A stretch of 9,423 nt of DNA from Planctomycetaceae bacterium (lineage in GTDB: Bacteria; Planctomycetota; Planctomycetia; Pirellulales; JAEUIK01): NCBI GenBank assembly GCA_015493185.1, contig WGDQ01000385.1, positions 1-9,423 on the forward strand. Reading direction: 5' to 3'. Below the pieces are notes generated by a model. It made no database searches, had not been told where the DNA came from, and worked only from the letters and a program-made list of their open reading frames with translations. Shown here one piece after another: positions 1-5,626 of this stretch (position 1 is its first letter; every line of letters begins with the position of its first letter). The position numbers and the translations under genes are program-made.

Positions 1-45
1 CACTTTGTCGGGCACGGGAACCGGTTGTTTACCGATGCGGGACAT
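1..45 (-). CDS. rplF: 50S ribosomal protein L6, N-terminal 15 codons (partial)
   Basis: The first 15 codons read MSRIGKQPVPVPDKV, the characteristic opening of bacterial L6, which binds 23S rRNA near the base of the L7/L12 stalk and the factor-binding site. The ATG is at 45 and the gene leaves the window at position 1, so the two L6 domains cannot be seen. A weak Shine-Dalgarno-like TAGG lies about 9 nt upstream. Its place after rpsH is the normal spc-operon order, but the 467-nt spacer in front of it is very long for this junction. The short readable part limits certainty, yet the motif plus the context leaves little doubt. Confidence 0.93.
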   Translation of the reverse strand, partial: MSRIGKQPVPVPDKV

Positions 46-512
46 GATCGATCTGCCTAAAAATTGCCTGCACGAAAAACGCCTCGCACGCGACGAGCGA
101 TTCGACTCGTTTCGATCGCCCCGCCTGCCGGCCAATGCTGCCCAACCCAAAACTCCGACGGACGGATGCTATGCACATGCAGGTCGCCGGGGCCGATTTA
201 AGCCATCACACGGCACGCTGCATGGCACCGCAGGGCGGGCACCTCACCGTTTGTCGCTTTAGTCCTTCAATGCTGTTCTTTACTCTCGACGAGTCGCAGA
301 GCTTTTTTCGAAACGTTTTGCCTGCGCTGTTTGTCGGGGCACATCCGCGGCTTCAAAGCCGTGCGTCACCTGCCGCTTGTTTGCGGGAACGACGGGCACA
401 TTCGGTCGCCGGCCCCCCTTAGCTCTTTGCAGTGAAACCGTCGACCTCCGGCAATCACACTCTTCCTGATGCAACCTTCGTCTGACGCGTTGCTGCATGC
501 GGCCAGGCACCA
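46..512. other. 467-nt spacer between rpsH and rplF, no convincing gene
   Basis: This is the longest non-coding stretch in the window. It contains several small inverted repeats: 348-361 (CGGCT/AGCCG around a 4-nt loop), 93-110 (ACGAG/CTCGT around an 8-nt loop), and 283-301, an imperfect hairpin followed by six T on the plus strand at 303-308. The last has terminator form only for plus-strand transcription, where no gene is seen. An arginine-rich minus-strand reading frame at 280-528 overlaps the end of rpsH and resembles no protein I know. A 25-codon minus-strand frame at 267-344 has no clear ribosome binding site. No good sigma70 promoter was found for rplF. Confidence 0.6.
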
Positions 513-908
513 TCACCAAAGCTCGCACAACACCTCGCCACCGACGTTCTGGTTACGCGCTTCGCGGTCGCTGATAACCCCTCGGCTTGTGCTGATAATC
601 GAAATGCCCAATCCGTTGAGCACCGGTTTCAGCCGATCGGCACGGCTGTAAACACGACGCCCCGGCTTGCTCACGCGACGGATCGTGCGGATAACCCGCT
701 CGCCGTTGGGGCCGTATTTCAGCAGCAGCCGCAACTGATTGACCGGCTTGGCTTCGATCTCCTCGAAGTCCCAGATGTAGCCTTCGCGCTTGAGCACCTC
801 GGCCACGCCGCGCTTGACCTTGGATGCTGGCACATCCACTTCTTGCCGTTCGATGCGCACCGCGTTGCGAATGCGAGTGAGCATGTCGGCGATCGGATCG
901 GTCATCAT
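513..908 (-). CDS. rpsH: 30S ribosomal protein S8
   Basis: The product of 131 residues is full length for S8, a primary 16S rRNA-binding protein of the 30S body (central domain, helix 21). It opens MMTDPIADMLTRIRNAV and ends with the family signature ISTSRGVISDREAR (residues 105-118) and GGEVLCELW. ATG at 908 and ATG at 905 are adjacent; I chose 908 because an AGGA lies 11 nt before it, right after the rpsN stop. The 15-nt gap from rpsN implies translational coupling. In E. coli S8 represses the spc operon by binding its mRNA near rplE; no matching structure was identified here. Confidence 0.97.
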   Translation of the reverse strand: MMTDPIADMLTRIRNAVRIERQEVDVPASKVKRGVAEVLKREGYIWDFEEIEAKPVNQLRLLLKYGPNGERVIRTIRRVSKPGRRVYSRADRLKPVLNGLGISIISTSRGVISDREARNQNVGGEVLCELW

Positions 909-923
909 CGTGTCAACGGTCCT

Positions 924-1109
924 CTACCAACTGGCTTTCTTCAAACCCGGGATTACGCCCTGGTCCGCTAGTTTTCGGAGACAGATACGGCAGATACCGA
1001 ACTTTCGGTATACCGCCCTCGGTCGGCCACACAGCGAACAACGGCGTTCTCGACGTGTCGAGAACTTGGGTGTTCGGTTGGCCTTGGCGATTTTCGATTT
1101 ACTAGCCAT
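924..1109 (-). CDS. rpsN: 30S ribosomal protein S14, zinc-binding short type
   Basis: At 61 residues this is the short S14 of the 30S head, which contacts 16S rRNA next to S3 and S10. Two CxxC pairs (C24/C27 and C40/C43) form the zinc ribbon of the C+ form, so it is not the longer zinc-free paralogue made under zinc limitation. The C-terminus GLKKASW is typical of the type. The start is supported by AGGAAAGCGA just before the ATG. A 241-nt spacer precedes the gene, whereas only 15 nt separate it from rpsH downstream. Confidence 0.97.
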   Translation of the reverse strand: MASKSKIAKANRTPKFSTRRERRCSLCGRPRAVYRKFGICRICLRKLADQGVIPGLKKASW

Positions 1110-1183
1110 TCGCTTTCCTGTTTCGAGCCGGTGTCGTTCGCTCTGGAAGCGACCCCCTCAAAATAAAACAGACGTTCAAACCT

Positions 1184-1200
1184 CACGACTGTCGGTCGTG
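1184..1200 (-). repeat. 6-bp hairpin in the rplE-rpsN spacer
   Basis: CACGAC and GTCGTG form a perfect 6-bp stem around a 5-nt loop. A second, weaker hairpin (TCGCT/AGCGA, 1138-1152) lies nearer rpsN. On the minus strand a T-rich TTTTATTTT follows the first stem, but about 14 nt later, so this does not look like an intrinsic terminator. The rest of the 241-nt spacer (1110-1350) holds no gene that I can support. The hairpin may stabilise mRNA ends after processing; that is inference. Confidence 0.4.
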
Positions 1201-1350
1201 TCGCTTCGGCAAAGAAACGATCGCGACCCGACATCAACCGACCATGCTGCACGCGTTTGTTTCACTCATGCATCCGAATACCGCACAAACGCCCTCAATG
1301 GTTGCCCCAACCGATCGACAAAAGGCCTGCCTACGGTTTCGCGACCACCC

Positions 1351-1929
1351 TCAAGCGGCGCCGCCCACCGGTTCGCCACGGCGCTGCATGTCTCGAAACG
1401 GCATGCCGAAGCCTCGCAACAATTCGCGGGCTTCGTCGTCGCTGTCGGTCGAAGTAACGATGGTGATATCCATTCCCTGCTTGAAATCGAATTTGTCGGG
1501 ATTCAACTCCGGAAACACGAGCAATTCAGAGAGTCCCAAACTGTAGTTGCCGTGGCCGTCGAACGATTTGGGGTTCAAGCCGCGAAAGTCGCGCACCCGC
1601 GGCAAGACCAACGAGATGAGCCGATCAAGGAACTCATACATCCGGTTGCCCCGCAGCGTGACTTTGCAGCCGATCTCCATGCCTTCGCGAAGGCGGAAGT
1701 TCGACACGCTTTTTCTGGCACGGCAAATCACCGGTTTCTGGCCAGTGATCTGCCCCAGAGCGTCGGCCGCCTGTTCGAGCCGCCGCTTTTCGGTAACGGC
1801 GATACCCACGCCCATATTGACGACGATTTTTTCGAGTCGCGGCAGCGACAATTCATTCTTGCGCCCCAGCTTTTGTTTCAACTGGGGAACAAGCTCTTCC
1901 TGATAGCGTTGGCGAAGTCGGGGGGTCAT
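1351..1929 (-). CDS. rplE: 50S ribosomal protein L5
   Basis: The 192-residue product is L5, which binds 5S rRNA in the central protuberance and contacts the P-site tRNA and S13 across bridge B1b. Landmarks are RLEKIVVNMGVG (31-42), TGQKPV (62-67), RKSVSNFRLREG (72-83), the signature LPRVRDFRGL (109-118) and FPELNPDKF (139-147). It is about a dozen residues longer than E. coli L5, mostly at the C-terminus. ATG 1929 was chosen because MTPRLRQRYQEELVPQLKQK aligns with the family start; codons further upstream belong to the rplX region. The gap from rplX is 22 nt and no clear Shine-Dalgarno is visible, so coupling to rplX translation is likely. Confidence 0.97.
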   Translation of the reverse strand: MTPRLRQRYQEELVPQLKQKLGRKNELSLPRLEKIVVNMGVGIAVTEKRRLEQAADALGQITGQKPVICRARKSVSNFRLREGMEIGCKVTLRGNRMYEFLDRLISLVLPRVRDFRGLNPKSFDGHGNYSLGLSELLVFPELNPDKFDFKQGMDITIVTSTDSDDEARELLRGFGMPFRDMQRRGEPVGGAA

Positions 1930-1951
1930 GGTATTTGCCGATTCAGTCCAA

Positions 1952-2308
1952 TCAAGAGCCCGAGTTCTGTCCGGCAGCCGCCTTGGGCGGTGCGATTTGG
2001 CCGATGCCTGCGCCACACTTTTTGCAGTAACGCTCTTTGCTGCCATCTTTGGCAAATCTGGCCCCGGTTCGCGCCGCAGCGCCGCACGCGGGGCAAATGA
2101 GCATCACATTCGAAATGTCGACTGGCATTTCCTTCGAAAGCCGACCACCCTGCGGGTTGCGTTGGCTGCGGCGAACGTGCTTGTAAACGCGATTCACACC
2201 CTCAACGATCACTTTCCTCTCGCGGGGCAGCACTCTCAACACGCGCCCTTGCGTGTCGCGATCGTCGCCGGTCAGGACCTTCACCATGTCGTCTACACGA
2301 ATATGCAT
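1952..2308 (-). CDS. rplX: 50S ribosomal protein L24 with four-cysteine C-terminal domain
   Basis: The 118-residue protein is L24, an assembly-initiating protein that binds the 5' domain of 23S rRNA near the tunnel exit. The KOW region is at the N-terminus (HIRVDDMVKVLTGDDRDTQG, 2-21), followed by KVIVEGVNRVYKHVR (32-46). C72/C75 and C95/C98 form two CxxC pairs of the zinc-ribbon-like C-terminal part found in many bacterial L24s. A Gly/Ser/Ala-rich tail follows. The start ATG at 2308 overlaps the rplN stop as TGATG, and GAGG 7 nt upstream inside rplN is a good Shine-Dalgarno, so translation is probably coupled to rplN. Confidence 0.97.
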   Translation of the reverse strand: MHIRVDDMVKVLTGDDRDTQGRVLRVLPRERKVIVEGVNRVYKHVRRSQRNPQGGRLSKEMPVDISNVMLICPACGAAARTGARFAKDGSKERYCKKCGAGIGQIAPPKAAAGQNSGS

Positions 2309-2676
2309 CAGACCACCTCGCTGGCCAGGCTGACAATCTTCATGAAGTTGTTGTCGCGCAACTCTCGGGCCACGGCGCCAAAAATGCGCGTTCCGCGAGG
2401 ATTGCGATCGTTGTCGATCAGCACCAGCGCGTTCGAATCGAACCGCACATAGCTGCCATCCTTCCGACGCGTTGGCTGCTTGCACCGCACGATCACGCCC
2501 CGCACGACCGATCCTTTTTTGATGTCGCTACCGGGCAGCACTTGCTTTACGCTGCAAACCACGATATCGCCCAACCCGGCAGTGCGGCGGTGCGTACCGC
2601 CCAACACCTTGATGCACATGACCTCTTTCGCGCCGGTGTTGTCGGCCACGTTAAGACGTGTCTGCATCTGAATCAT
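2308..2676 (-). CDS. rplN: 50S ribosomal protein L14
   Basis: At exactly 122 residues this is the standard length for L14, which sits at the subunit interface near L19 and L3 and takes part in bridges B5 and B8. It reads MIQMQTRLNVADNTGAKEVM at the start, carries the conserved RFDSNALVLID (78-88) and ends with the family block RGTRIFGAVARELR (94-107). The ATG at 2676 has only a weak AGG about 12 nt upstream. It is preceded by a 194-nt spacer with repeats and overlaps rplX by one base, so it heads the rplN-rplX-rplE subcluster, the position that opens the spc operon in E. coli. Confidence 0.98.
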   Translation of the reverse strand: MIQMQTRLNVADNTGAKEVMCIKVLGGTHRRTAGLGDIVVCSVKQVLPGSDIKKGSVVRGVIVRCKQPTRRKDGSYVRFDSNALVLIDNDRNPRGTRIFGAVARELRDNNFMKIVSLASEVV

Positions 2677-2722
2677 GGCTGCATTTACCTAACTACGCTG
2701 CCTGAAAATATTCGTCGCTAGC

Positions 2723-2748
2723 CCAACGGCCACACACAACCAACGGCC
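2723..2748. repeat. 9-bp direct repeat CCAACGGCC, period 17, upstream of rplN
   Basis: Two perfect copies of CCAACGGCC (2723-2731 and 2740-2748) are separated by 8 bases. They lie about 50-70 nt before the rplN start. Spaced direct repeats of this kind can be protein-binding sites, but in a GC-rich spacer they can also arise by chance. No function is assigned. Confidence 0.5.
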
Positions 2749-2761
2749 GCGAACTATCCAG

Positions 2762-2806
2762 CCGTGTCCGAAACCGTGTTCTTGAACCGTGATCTCGTTT
2801 CGAAAC
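2762..2806. repeat. three CCGTG repeats and a 10-bp palindrome in the rpsQ-rplN spacer
   Basis: CCGTG occurs at 2762, 2774 and 2787 (spacings 12 and 13); the last two are part of AACCGTG at 2772-2778 and 2785-2791. A perfect palindrome GTTTCGAAAC follows at 2797-2806. Together with the 9-bp direct repeat nearby, this makes the spacer the most repeat-dense in the window. No gene is seen between 2677 and 2870. Confidence 0.45.
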
Positions 2807-2870
2807 ACAGCCAGGTGCGGTCCTTCACGATACACGCTCCACGTCCGGTGGCTTCGCTTCTGCGCGGTGG

Positions 2871-3197
2871 CTACTTATCTCCGTCGCCCGATTGTTCCGT
2901 GTCTGCCTGCCGCTTGGCACGCGCTTCGGCACGCAGGGCCACGATGTCGACCGCCTGACTCTTGGCCACCACACGAACCAGCTCCCAGCGTTTGGTTTTT
3001 GAGCGGGGCCGGCACTCGATGATCTCAACCGTGTCGCCCACCGACGACTGTTCTTGCTCGTCGTGCACATGACACACCGTCTTGCGACGGACGAATTTTC
3101 CGTACTTCGGATGCTGAACCAGCCGCTGGATTTCCACGCGGCGGGATTTTTGCATCTTGTCGCTGGTCACAACGCCGACAGCGGTCCGCTTGGGCAT
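2871..3197 (-). CDS. rpsQ: 30S ribosomal protein S17 with C-terminal extension
   Basis: S17 is a primary binder of the 16S rRNA 5' domain with an OB fold. The core is clear: RTAVGVVTSDKMQKSRRVEI (4-23), HPKYGKFVRRKT (29-40), HDEQEQSSVGDTVEI (45-59) and ECRPRSKTKRWELVRVV (61-77). E. coli S17 has about 84 residues; this one has 108. The extra C-terminal stretch (about 81-108) is a charged, probably helical tail ending in QSGDGDK. The ATG at 3197 has GAGG about 10 nt upstream. Spacers of 141 nt before and 194 nt after isolate the gene from rpmC and rplN. Confidence 0.97.
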   Translation of the reverse strand: MPKRTAVGVVTSDKMQKSRRVEIQRLVQHPKYGKFVRRKTVCHVHDEQEQSSVGDTVEIIECRPRSKTKRWELVRVVAKSQAVDIVALRAEARAKRQADTEQSGDGDK

Positions 3198-3235
3198 CGA
3201 CTCGTTTCCTCAAAAACAAAAACAGATGTTGTTCG

Positions 3236-3251
3236 TTATGGGATTATGGGA
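3236..3251. repeat. tandem octamer (TTATGGGA)x2 upstream of rpsQ
   Basis: Two perfect head-to-tail copies of TTATGGGA fill 3236-3251, about 40-55 nt before the rpsQ ATG. On the coding strand this reads as two ATCCCATA units, each containing an A/T-rich piece that resembles a -10 box (CATAAT, CATAAC), but no -35 box is found at a suitable distance. The spacer 3198-3338 otherwise shows nothing. Confidence 0.5.
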
Positions 3252-3338
3252 TCTGGTCCTACAACACAGCATCGCATCTGGGCCGCGAACCGCACTCGGA
3301 ACCTAATGCAGCACATGGCCTGAGCTCATGCGCCGCGG

Positions 3339-3584
3339 TCACGAGGCCGACTCAGCCTGCTCGGCCGATGCGGCGTCGCCGGCGGCCTGACTGGCCGCGC
3401 GGGCCCGTTCTCCCAAAATCGTTTTAATGCGTGCGATCAATCTGCGGTGCTTGCGCAACTCACTCGGTGCGTCCAACCGTTCGGTCTGCGCTTGCAAACG
3501 CAGTTGGAACAGGTTTTCGGTCGTTTCCTTGAGGGTCAGCTCAAGCTGCTCGTCGCCCATTTCCCGCAGTTCGCTGGCTTTCAT
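3339..3584 (-). CDS. rpmC: 50S ribosomal protein L29
   Basis: L29 is a small two-helix protein next to L23 at the tunnel exit. Residues 1-60 match the family: MKASELREMGDEQLELTLKE, then ENLFQLRLQAQTERLDAPSE with the usual polar turn, then RKHRRLIARIKTILGER. Typical L29s have 60-70 residues; here about 20 extra residues (62-81), almost all Ala, Ser, Glu, Gln and Gly, form a low-complexity tail. The ATG at 3584 begins exactly at the family start, with GGAAG a few bases upstream. Spacers of 146 and 141 nt flank it, unlike the tight rplP-rpmC-rpsQ packing in most bacteria. Confidence 0.97.
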   Translation of the reverse strand: MKASELREMGDEQLELTLKETTENLFQLRLQAQTERLDAPSELRKHRRLIARIKTILGERARAASQAAGDAASAEQAESAS

Positions 3585-3676
3585 GGCTTCCGACTCACAC
3601 GATTGCGGCGCCGCTTGCGCGGCACACGCTGTTTTTTTATTTCTTATTTCGTACCGGCAACTAACCGCTTTTCCGG

Positions 3677-3727
3677 TTTGACGCGACGCATTCGGTCAAA
3701 GCAGCCTTCGAGGTGTTTGGTGCCTCG
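3677..3727 (-). repeat. two hairpins after the rplP stop
   Basis: In mRNA order, CGAGG/CCTCG (3709-3727, 9-nt loop) starts 3 nt after the rplP stop codon. It is followed by TTTGAC/GTCAAA (3677-3700, 12-nt loop). A third, alternative stem ACCGG/CCGGT joins 3653-3657 with 3673-3677. No U-run follows, so these are not classic terminators. Downstream, 3632-3652 is markedly A/T-rich for this genome and could hold a weak internal promoter, but I find no well-spaced -35 and -10 pair. The spacer 3585-3730 contains no gene. Confidence 0.45.
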
Positions 3728-3730
3728 TGG

Positions 3731-4147
3731 CTAGTGGCTACGACGACGCAACAGCCGACAGCGAACCGGCATTTTATGAGCCAACCGCTGAAAGCAGATG
3801 CGGGCCGCGTCTTCAGTAACGCCACCGATTTCGTACAGCACGGTGCCGGGCTTCACAACGGCCGCCCAGTACTCAGGCTCGCCCTTCCCCTTACCCATCC
3901 GCGTTTCCAACGGAATCGACGTGATCGGCTTATGGGGGAAGATGCGAATGTAAAGGCGTCCTTCGGTGCGCAGGTATTGCTGCGCGGCGATACGACCGGC
4001 TTCGATCGTAGCCGCACTGATCCAACCACCCTGCGTGGCTTGCAAGCCGAAATCGCCGAAGACAACGCGGTTTCCGCGCGTGGCCTTACCTTTTATACGA
4101 CCTCTTTGGCTTTTTCGATGCTTGACCCGACGCGGCATCAGCGCCAT
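3731..4147 (-). CDS. rplP: 50S ribosomal protein L16
   Basis: The 138-residue product is L16, which lies by the A-site tRNA elbow and is needed for late 50S assembly. It starts MALMPRRVKHRKSQRGRIKG, then FGDFGLQA (30-37) and the conserved PHKPIT (71-76) and RMGKGKGEPEYWAAVVKPG (83-101); R83 aligns with the arginine hydroxylated in E. coli L16. ATG 4147 is preferred over ATG 4138 because GAGGAG stands 7 nt before it. The first 62 nt lie within the end of rpsC in another frame. The conserved N-terminus of L16 is inside this overlap, so the overlap is not a mis-called start. Confidence 0.97.
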   Translation of the reverse strand: MALMPRRVKHRKSQRGRIKGKATRGNRVVFGDFGLQATQGGWISAATIEAGRIAAQQYLRTEGRLYIRIFPHKPITSIPLETRMGKGKGEPEYWAAVVKPGTVLYEIGGVTEDAARICFQRLAHKMPVRCRLLRRRSH

Positions 4148-4787
4148 CGGTCGACTCCTCGTCTTGATACATGCCTTGGTTGATCCACACCTGAACGCCG
4201 ATATGGCCCTGGGCCGTTTTGGCCTCGGCGAAGCCGTAGTCGATTTTCGCTCGCAACGTCGAAAGCGGAATCGAGCCTGCGATCTGTTTTTCGCGCCGTG
4301 CCATTTCGGCACCGCCCAAACGACCGGCCAATTGAACTTTGACGCCCAGGGCACCGGCCTCCATGCTCTGCTCCAGCGCCCGCTTGATTGTGCGACGGAA
4401 GCTGGCCCGTTTGCTCAATTGATCGGCGATGTCTTCCGCGACCAACTGGGCTTGAAGTTCAGGCCGCGTGATCTCTTCGATTTTGATATTGATTCGCCGC
4501 CCGACCAGGTTTTGCAGGTCTTCCTGCAACTGGTCGACCTTCTGCCCGCGCGGCCCGATGATGACACCCGGGCGGGCAGAGAAAAGAATCACTTTCACCT
4601 CGTCTCGCGTGCGCTCGATCTCGATTTTCGCCACACCGGCATTTCGGTAGCGCTGCTTGACGAAGCGACGGATCGTTTGATCCTCGACCAGCAACGGCCC
4701 GAACTCCTGCTTCGACGCATACCAGCGGCTTTTCCAGCCGGTCATCACGCCCGTGCGAAACGCGATCGGATTGACTTTTTGACCCAT
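4086..4787 (-). CDS. rpsC: 30S ribosomal protein S3
   Basis: The 233-residue protein is S3 of the 30S head, part of the mRNA entry tunnel with S4 and S5. It starts MGQKVNPIAFRTGVMTGWKS at ATG 4787. The KH domain has its GxxG loop as GPRG (78-81) in PGVIIGPRGQKVDQL. The C-terminal domain follows (RTIKRALEQSMEAGALGVKV, 132-151; GRLGGAEMAR, 155-164; TLRAKIDYGFAEA, 177-189; GVQVWINQGMY, 197-207). After about residue 207 comes a low-complexity tail ending KKPKRSYKR; its last 20 residues are encoded over the start of rplP. No strong Shine-Dalgarno precedes the ATG, and a 189-nt spacer separates it from rplV. Confidence 0.97.
   Translation of the reverse strand: MGQKVNPIAFRTGVMTGWKSRWYASKQEFGPLLVEDQTIRRFVKQRYRNAGVAKIEIERTRDEVKVILFSARPGVIIGPRGQKVDQLQEDLQNLVGRRINIKIEEITRPELQAQLVAEDIADQLSKRASFRRTIKRALEQSMEAGALGVKVQLAGRLGGAEMARREKQIAGSIPLSTLRAKIDYGFAEAKTAQGHIGVQVWINQGMYQDEESTDGADAASGQASKKPKRSYKR
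4155..4160 (-). promoter_or_regulatory. Shine-Dalgarno of rplP inside rpsC
   Basis: GAGGAG on the minus strand is 7 nt from the rplP ATG at 4147 and lies within the rpsC coding sequence. It is the best ribosome binding site in the window and fixes the rplP start, so L16 can be initiated while S3 is still being translated. Confidence 0.85.
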
Positions 4788-4816
4788 GATTTTTCGACTC
4801 TCGTTCTGGCCGTTTG

Positions 4817-4830
4817 CCGGCGGGCGCCGG
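4817..4830 (-). repeat. GC-rich hairpin in the rpsC leader
   Basis: CCGGC/GCCGG form a 5-bp GC stem around a 4-nt loop, 30-43 nt upstream of the rpsC ATG. In the transcript this would be a stable small hairpin just outside the ribosome footprint. The rest of the 189-nt rplV-rpsC spacer (4788-4976) shows no gene. Confidence 0.4.
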
Positions 4831-4976
4831 TCTGGACTGCTAGGGCTACGCAACCACTCTGGCCGTGCGGAAAACGTGCTCTCAACGACGGATGAACCGG
4901 ACTACCGAAACTCCCACACCGAAAAGGAAACTGGCCCGACAACCGGCCCGCAGCTAAGGACAGGCCACAAAAAACA

Positions 4977-5318
4977 TCACAACAAATCCACGTCCTCAAC
5001 GGCCACCCGGATATGGCTCATCCGCTTGCGGATCAAGTAGGCCATGCCTCGAGCACGCGGGCGAATGCGCTTGAACATCGGCCCGTTGTCGACGCGGGCA
5101 TCGACCACCACCATGTTTTGCACACCCTGGGCGCGCTGCTCTTCGGCATTTGCCAGCGCGCTTTTGAGCACCTTTTCCAGCATGCGGGCGCCGCGCTGAG
5201 GCTGATACTTCAAAATGTCCAATGCCTCGTCGGCATATTTGCCGCGGATCATGTCGGCCAACGGACGCACCTTTCGCGGGCTGATGCGTGCGAACCGATG
5301 AATCGCTTGGTAGGCCAT
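4977..5318 (-). CDS. rplV: 50S ribosomal protein L22
   Basis: L22 lines the peptide exit tunnel with its beta-hairpin and binds all 23S rRNA domains. The 113 residues begin MAYQAIHRFARISPRKVRPL, include the helical core LKYQPQRGARMLEKVLKSAL (36-55) and ANAEEQ (56-61), and end with the tunnel hairpin region GPMFKRIRPRARGMAYLIRKRMSHI (79-103). I chose ATG 5318 since the family starts here and AGGAG lies 11 nt upstream. An in-frame TTG at 5360, overlapping the rpsS stop, would add 14 residues that do not match the family. The 38-nt gap to rpsS suggests coupling. Confidence 0.96.
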   Translation of the reverse strand: MAYQAIHRFARISPRKVRPLADMIRGKYADEALDILKYQPQRGARMLEKVLKSALANAEEQRAQGVQNMVVVDARVDNGPMFKRIRPRARGMAYLIRKRMSHIRVAVEDVDLL

Positions 5319-5356
5319 GACTCTCTCGACTCCTGCTTGATCCCGCGCGACCGCGC

Positions 5357-5626
5357 TCAACGCTTGCCTTTACCACCGTGTCCGCGGAAGGTCCGCGTGG
5401 GGGCAAACTCGCCCAACTTATGGCCGACCATATCCTCGGTGACAAACACCTTCTCGTGCCGGCGACCGTTGTGCACCATGAAGGTATGCCCCACAAACTC
5501 GGGCACGATCGTGCAGGCTCGAGCCCACGTTTTGATCGGTTCCTTCGCGCCGGCGGCGTTCAGCTTTTCCACCTTGAGATACAACTTGGGGTCGACATAC
5601 GGCCCCTTTTTCAGCGATCTTCCCAT
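5357..5626 (-). CDS. rpsS: 30S ribosomal protein S19
   Basis: The 89-residue product has the normal S19 length. S19 sits on top of the 30S head, pairs with S13 and contacts the 50S across bridge B1a. It starts MGRSLKKGPYVDPKLYLKVE and carries the family signature in two parts, FVGHTFMVHNGRRHEKVFV (44-62) and MVGHKLGEFAPTRTFRGH (66-83). The ATG at 5626 matches the family start, but no Shine-Dalgarno is visible and the gene follows a 307-nt spacer, unusual for the rplB-rpsS pair. Confidence 0.98.
   Translation of the reverse strand: MGRSLKKGPYVDPKLYLKVEKLNAAGAKEPIKTWARACTIVPEFVGHTFMVHNGRRHEKVFVTEDMVGHKLGEFAPTRTFRGHGGKGKR

Noticed and set aside
283..308. Plus-strand intrinsic terminator (hairpin plus six T)
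   Set aside because: The stem is imperfect and no plus-strand gene precedes it; on the transcribed minus strand it has the wrong polarity.
267..344. 25-codon minus-strand frame MCPDKQRRQNVSKKALRLVE in the rpsH-rplF spacer
   Set aside because: It is too short to judge and has no clear ribosome binding site; its start codon lies beside a hairpin.
280..528. 82-codon minus-strand frame overlapping the end of rpsH
   Set aside because: It starts inside rpsH in another frame, is arginine-rich in the way random GC-rich frames are, and has no motif.
1110..1350. tRNA or other RNA gene in the rplE-rpsN spacer
   Set aside because: No cloverleaf, T-loop motif or acceptor stem could be found; only small hairpins are present.
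790..2100. Long plus-strand open frame of 436 codons opposite rpsH, rpsN and rplE
   Set aside because: It runs antisense across three certain genes and a spacer, has no recognisable domain, and is the usual by-product of GC-rich codon bias.
3966..4895. Plus-strand open frame of 309 codons opposite rplP and rpsC
   Set aside because: It is antisense to two well-identified ribosomal genes and has no known motif.
5319..5360. Longer rplV starting at TTG 5360, coupled to the rpsS stop
   Set aside because: The 14 added residues do not fit L22, while ATG 5318 has AGGAG upstream and the family N-terminus.
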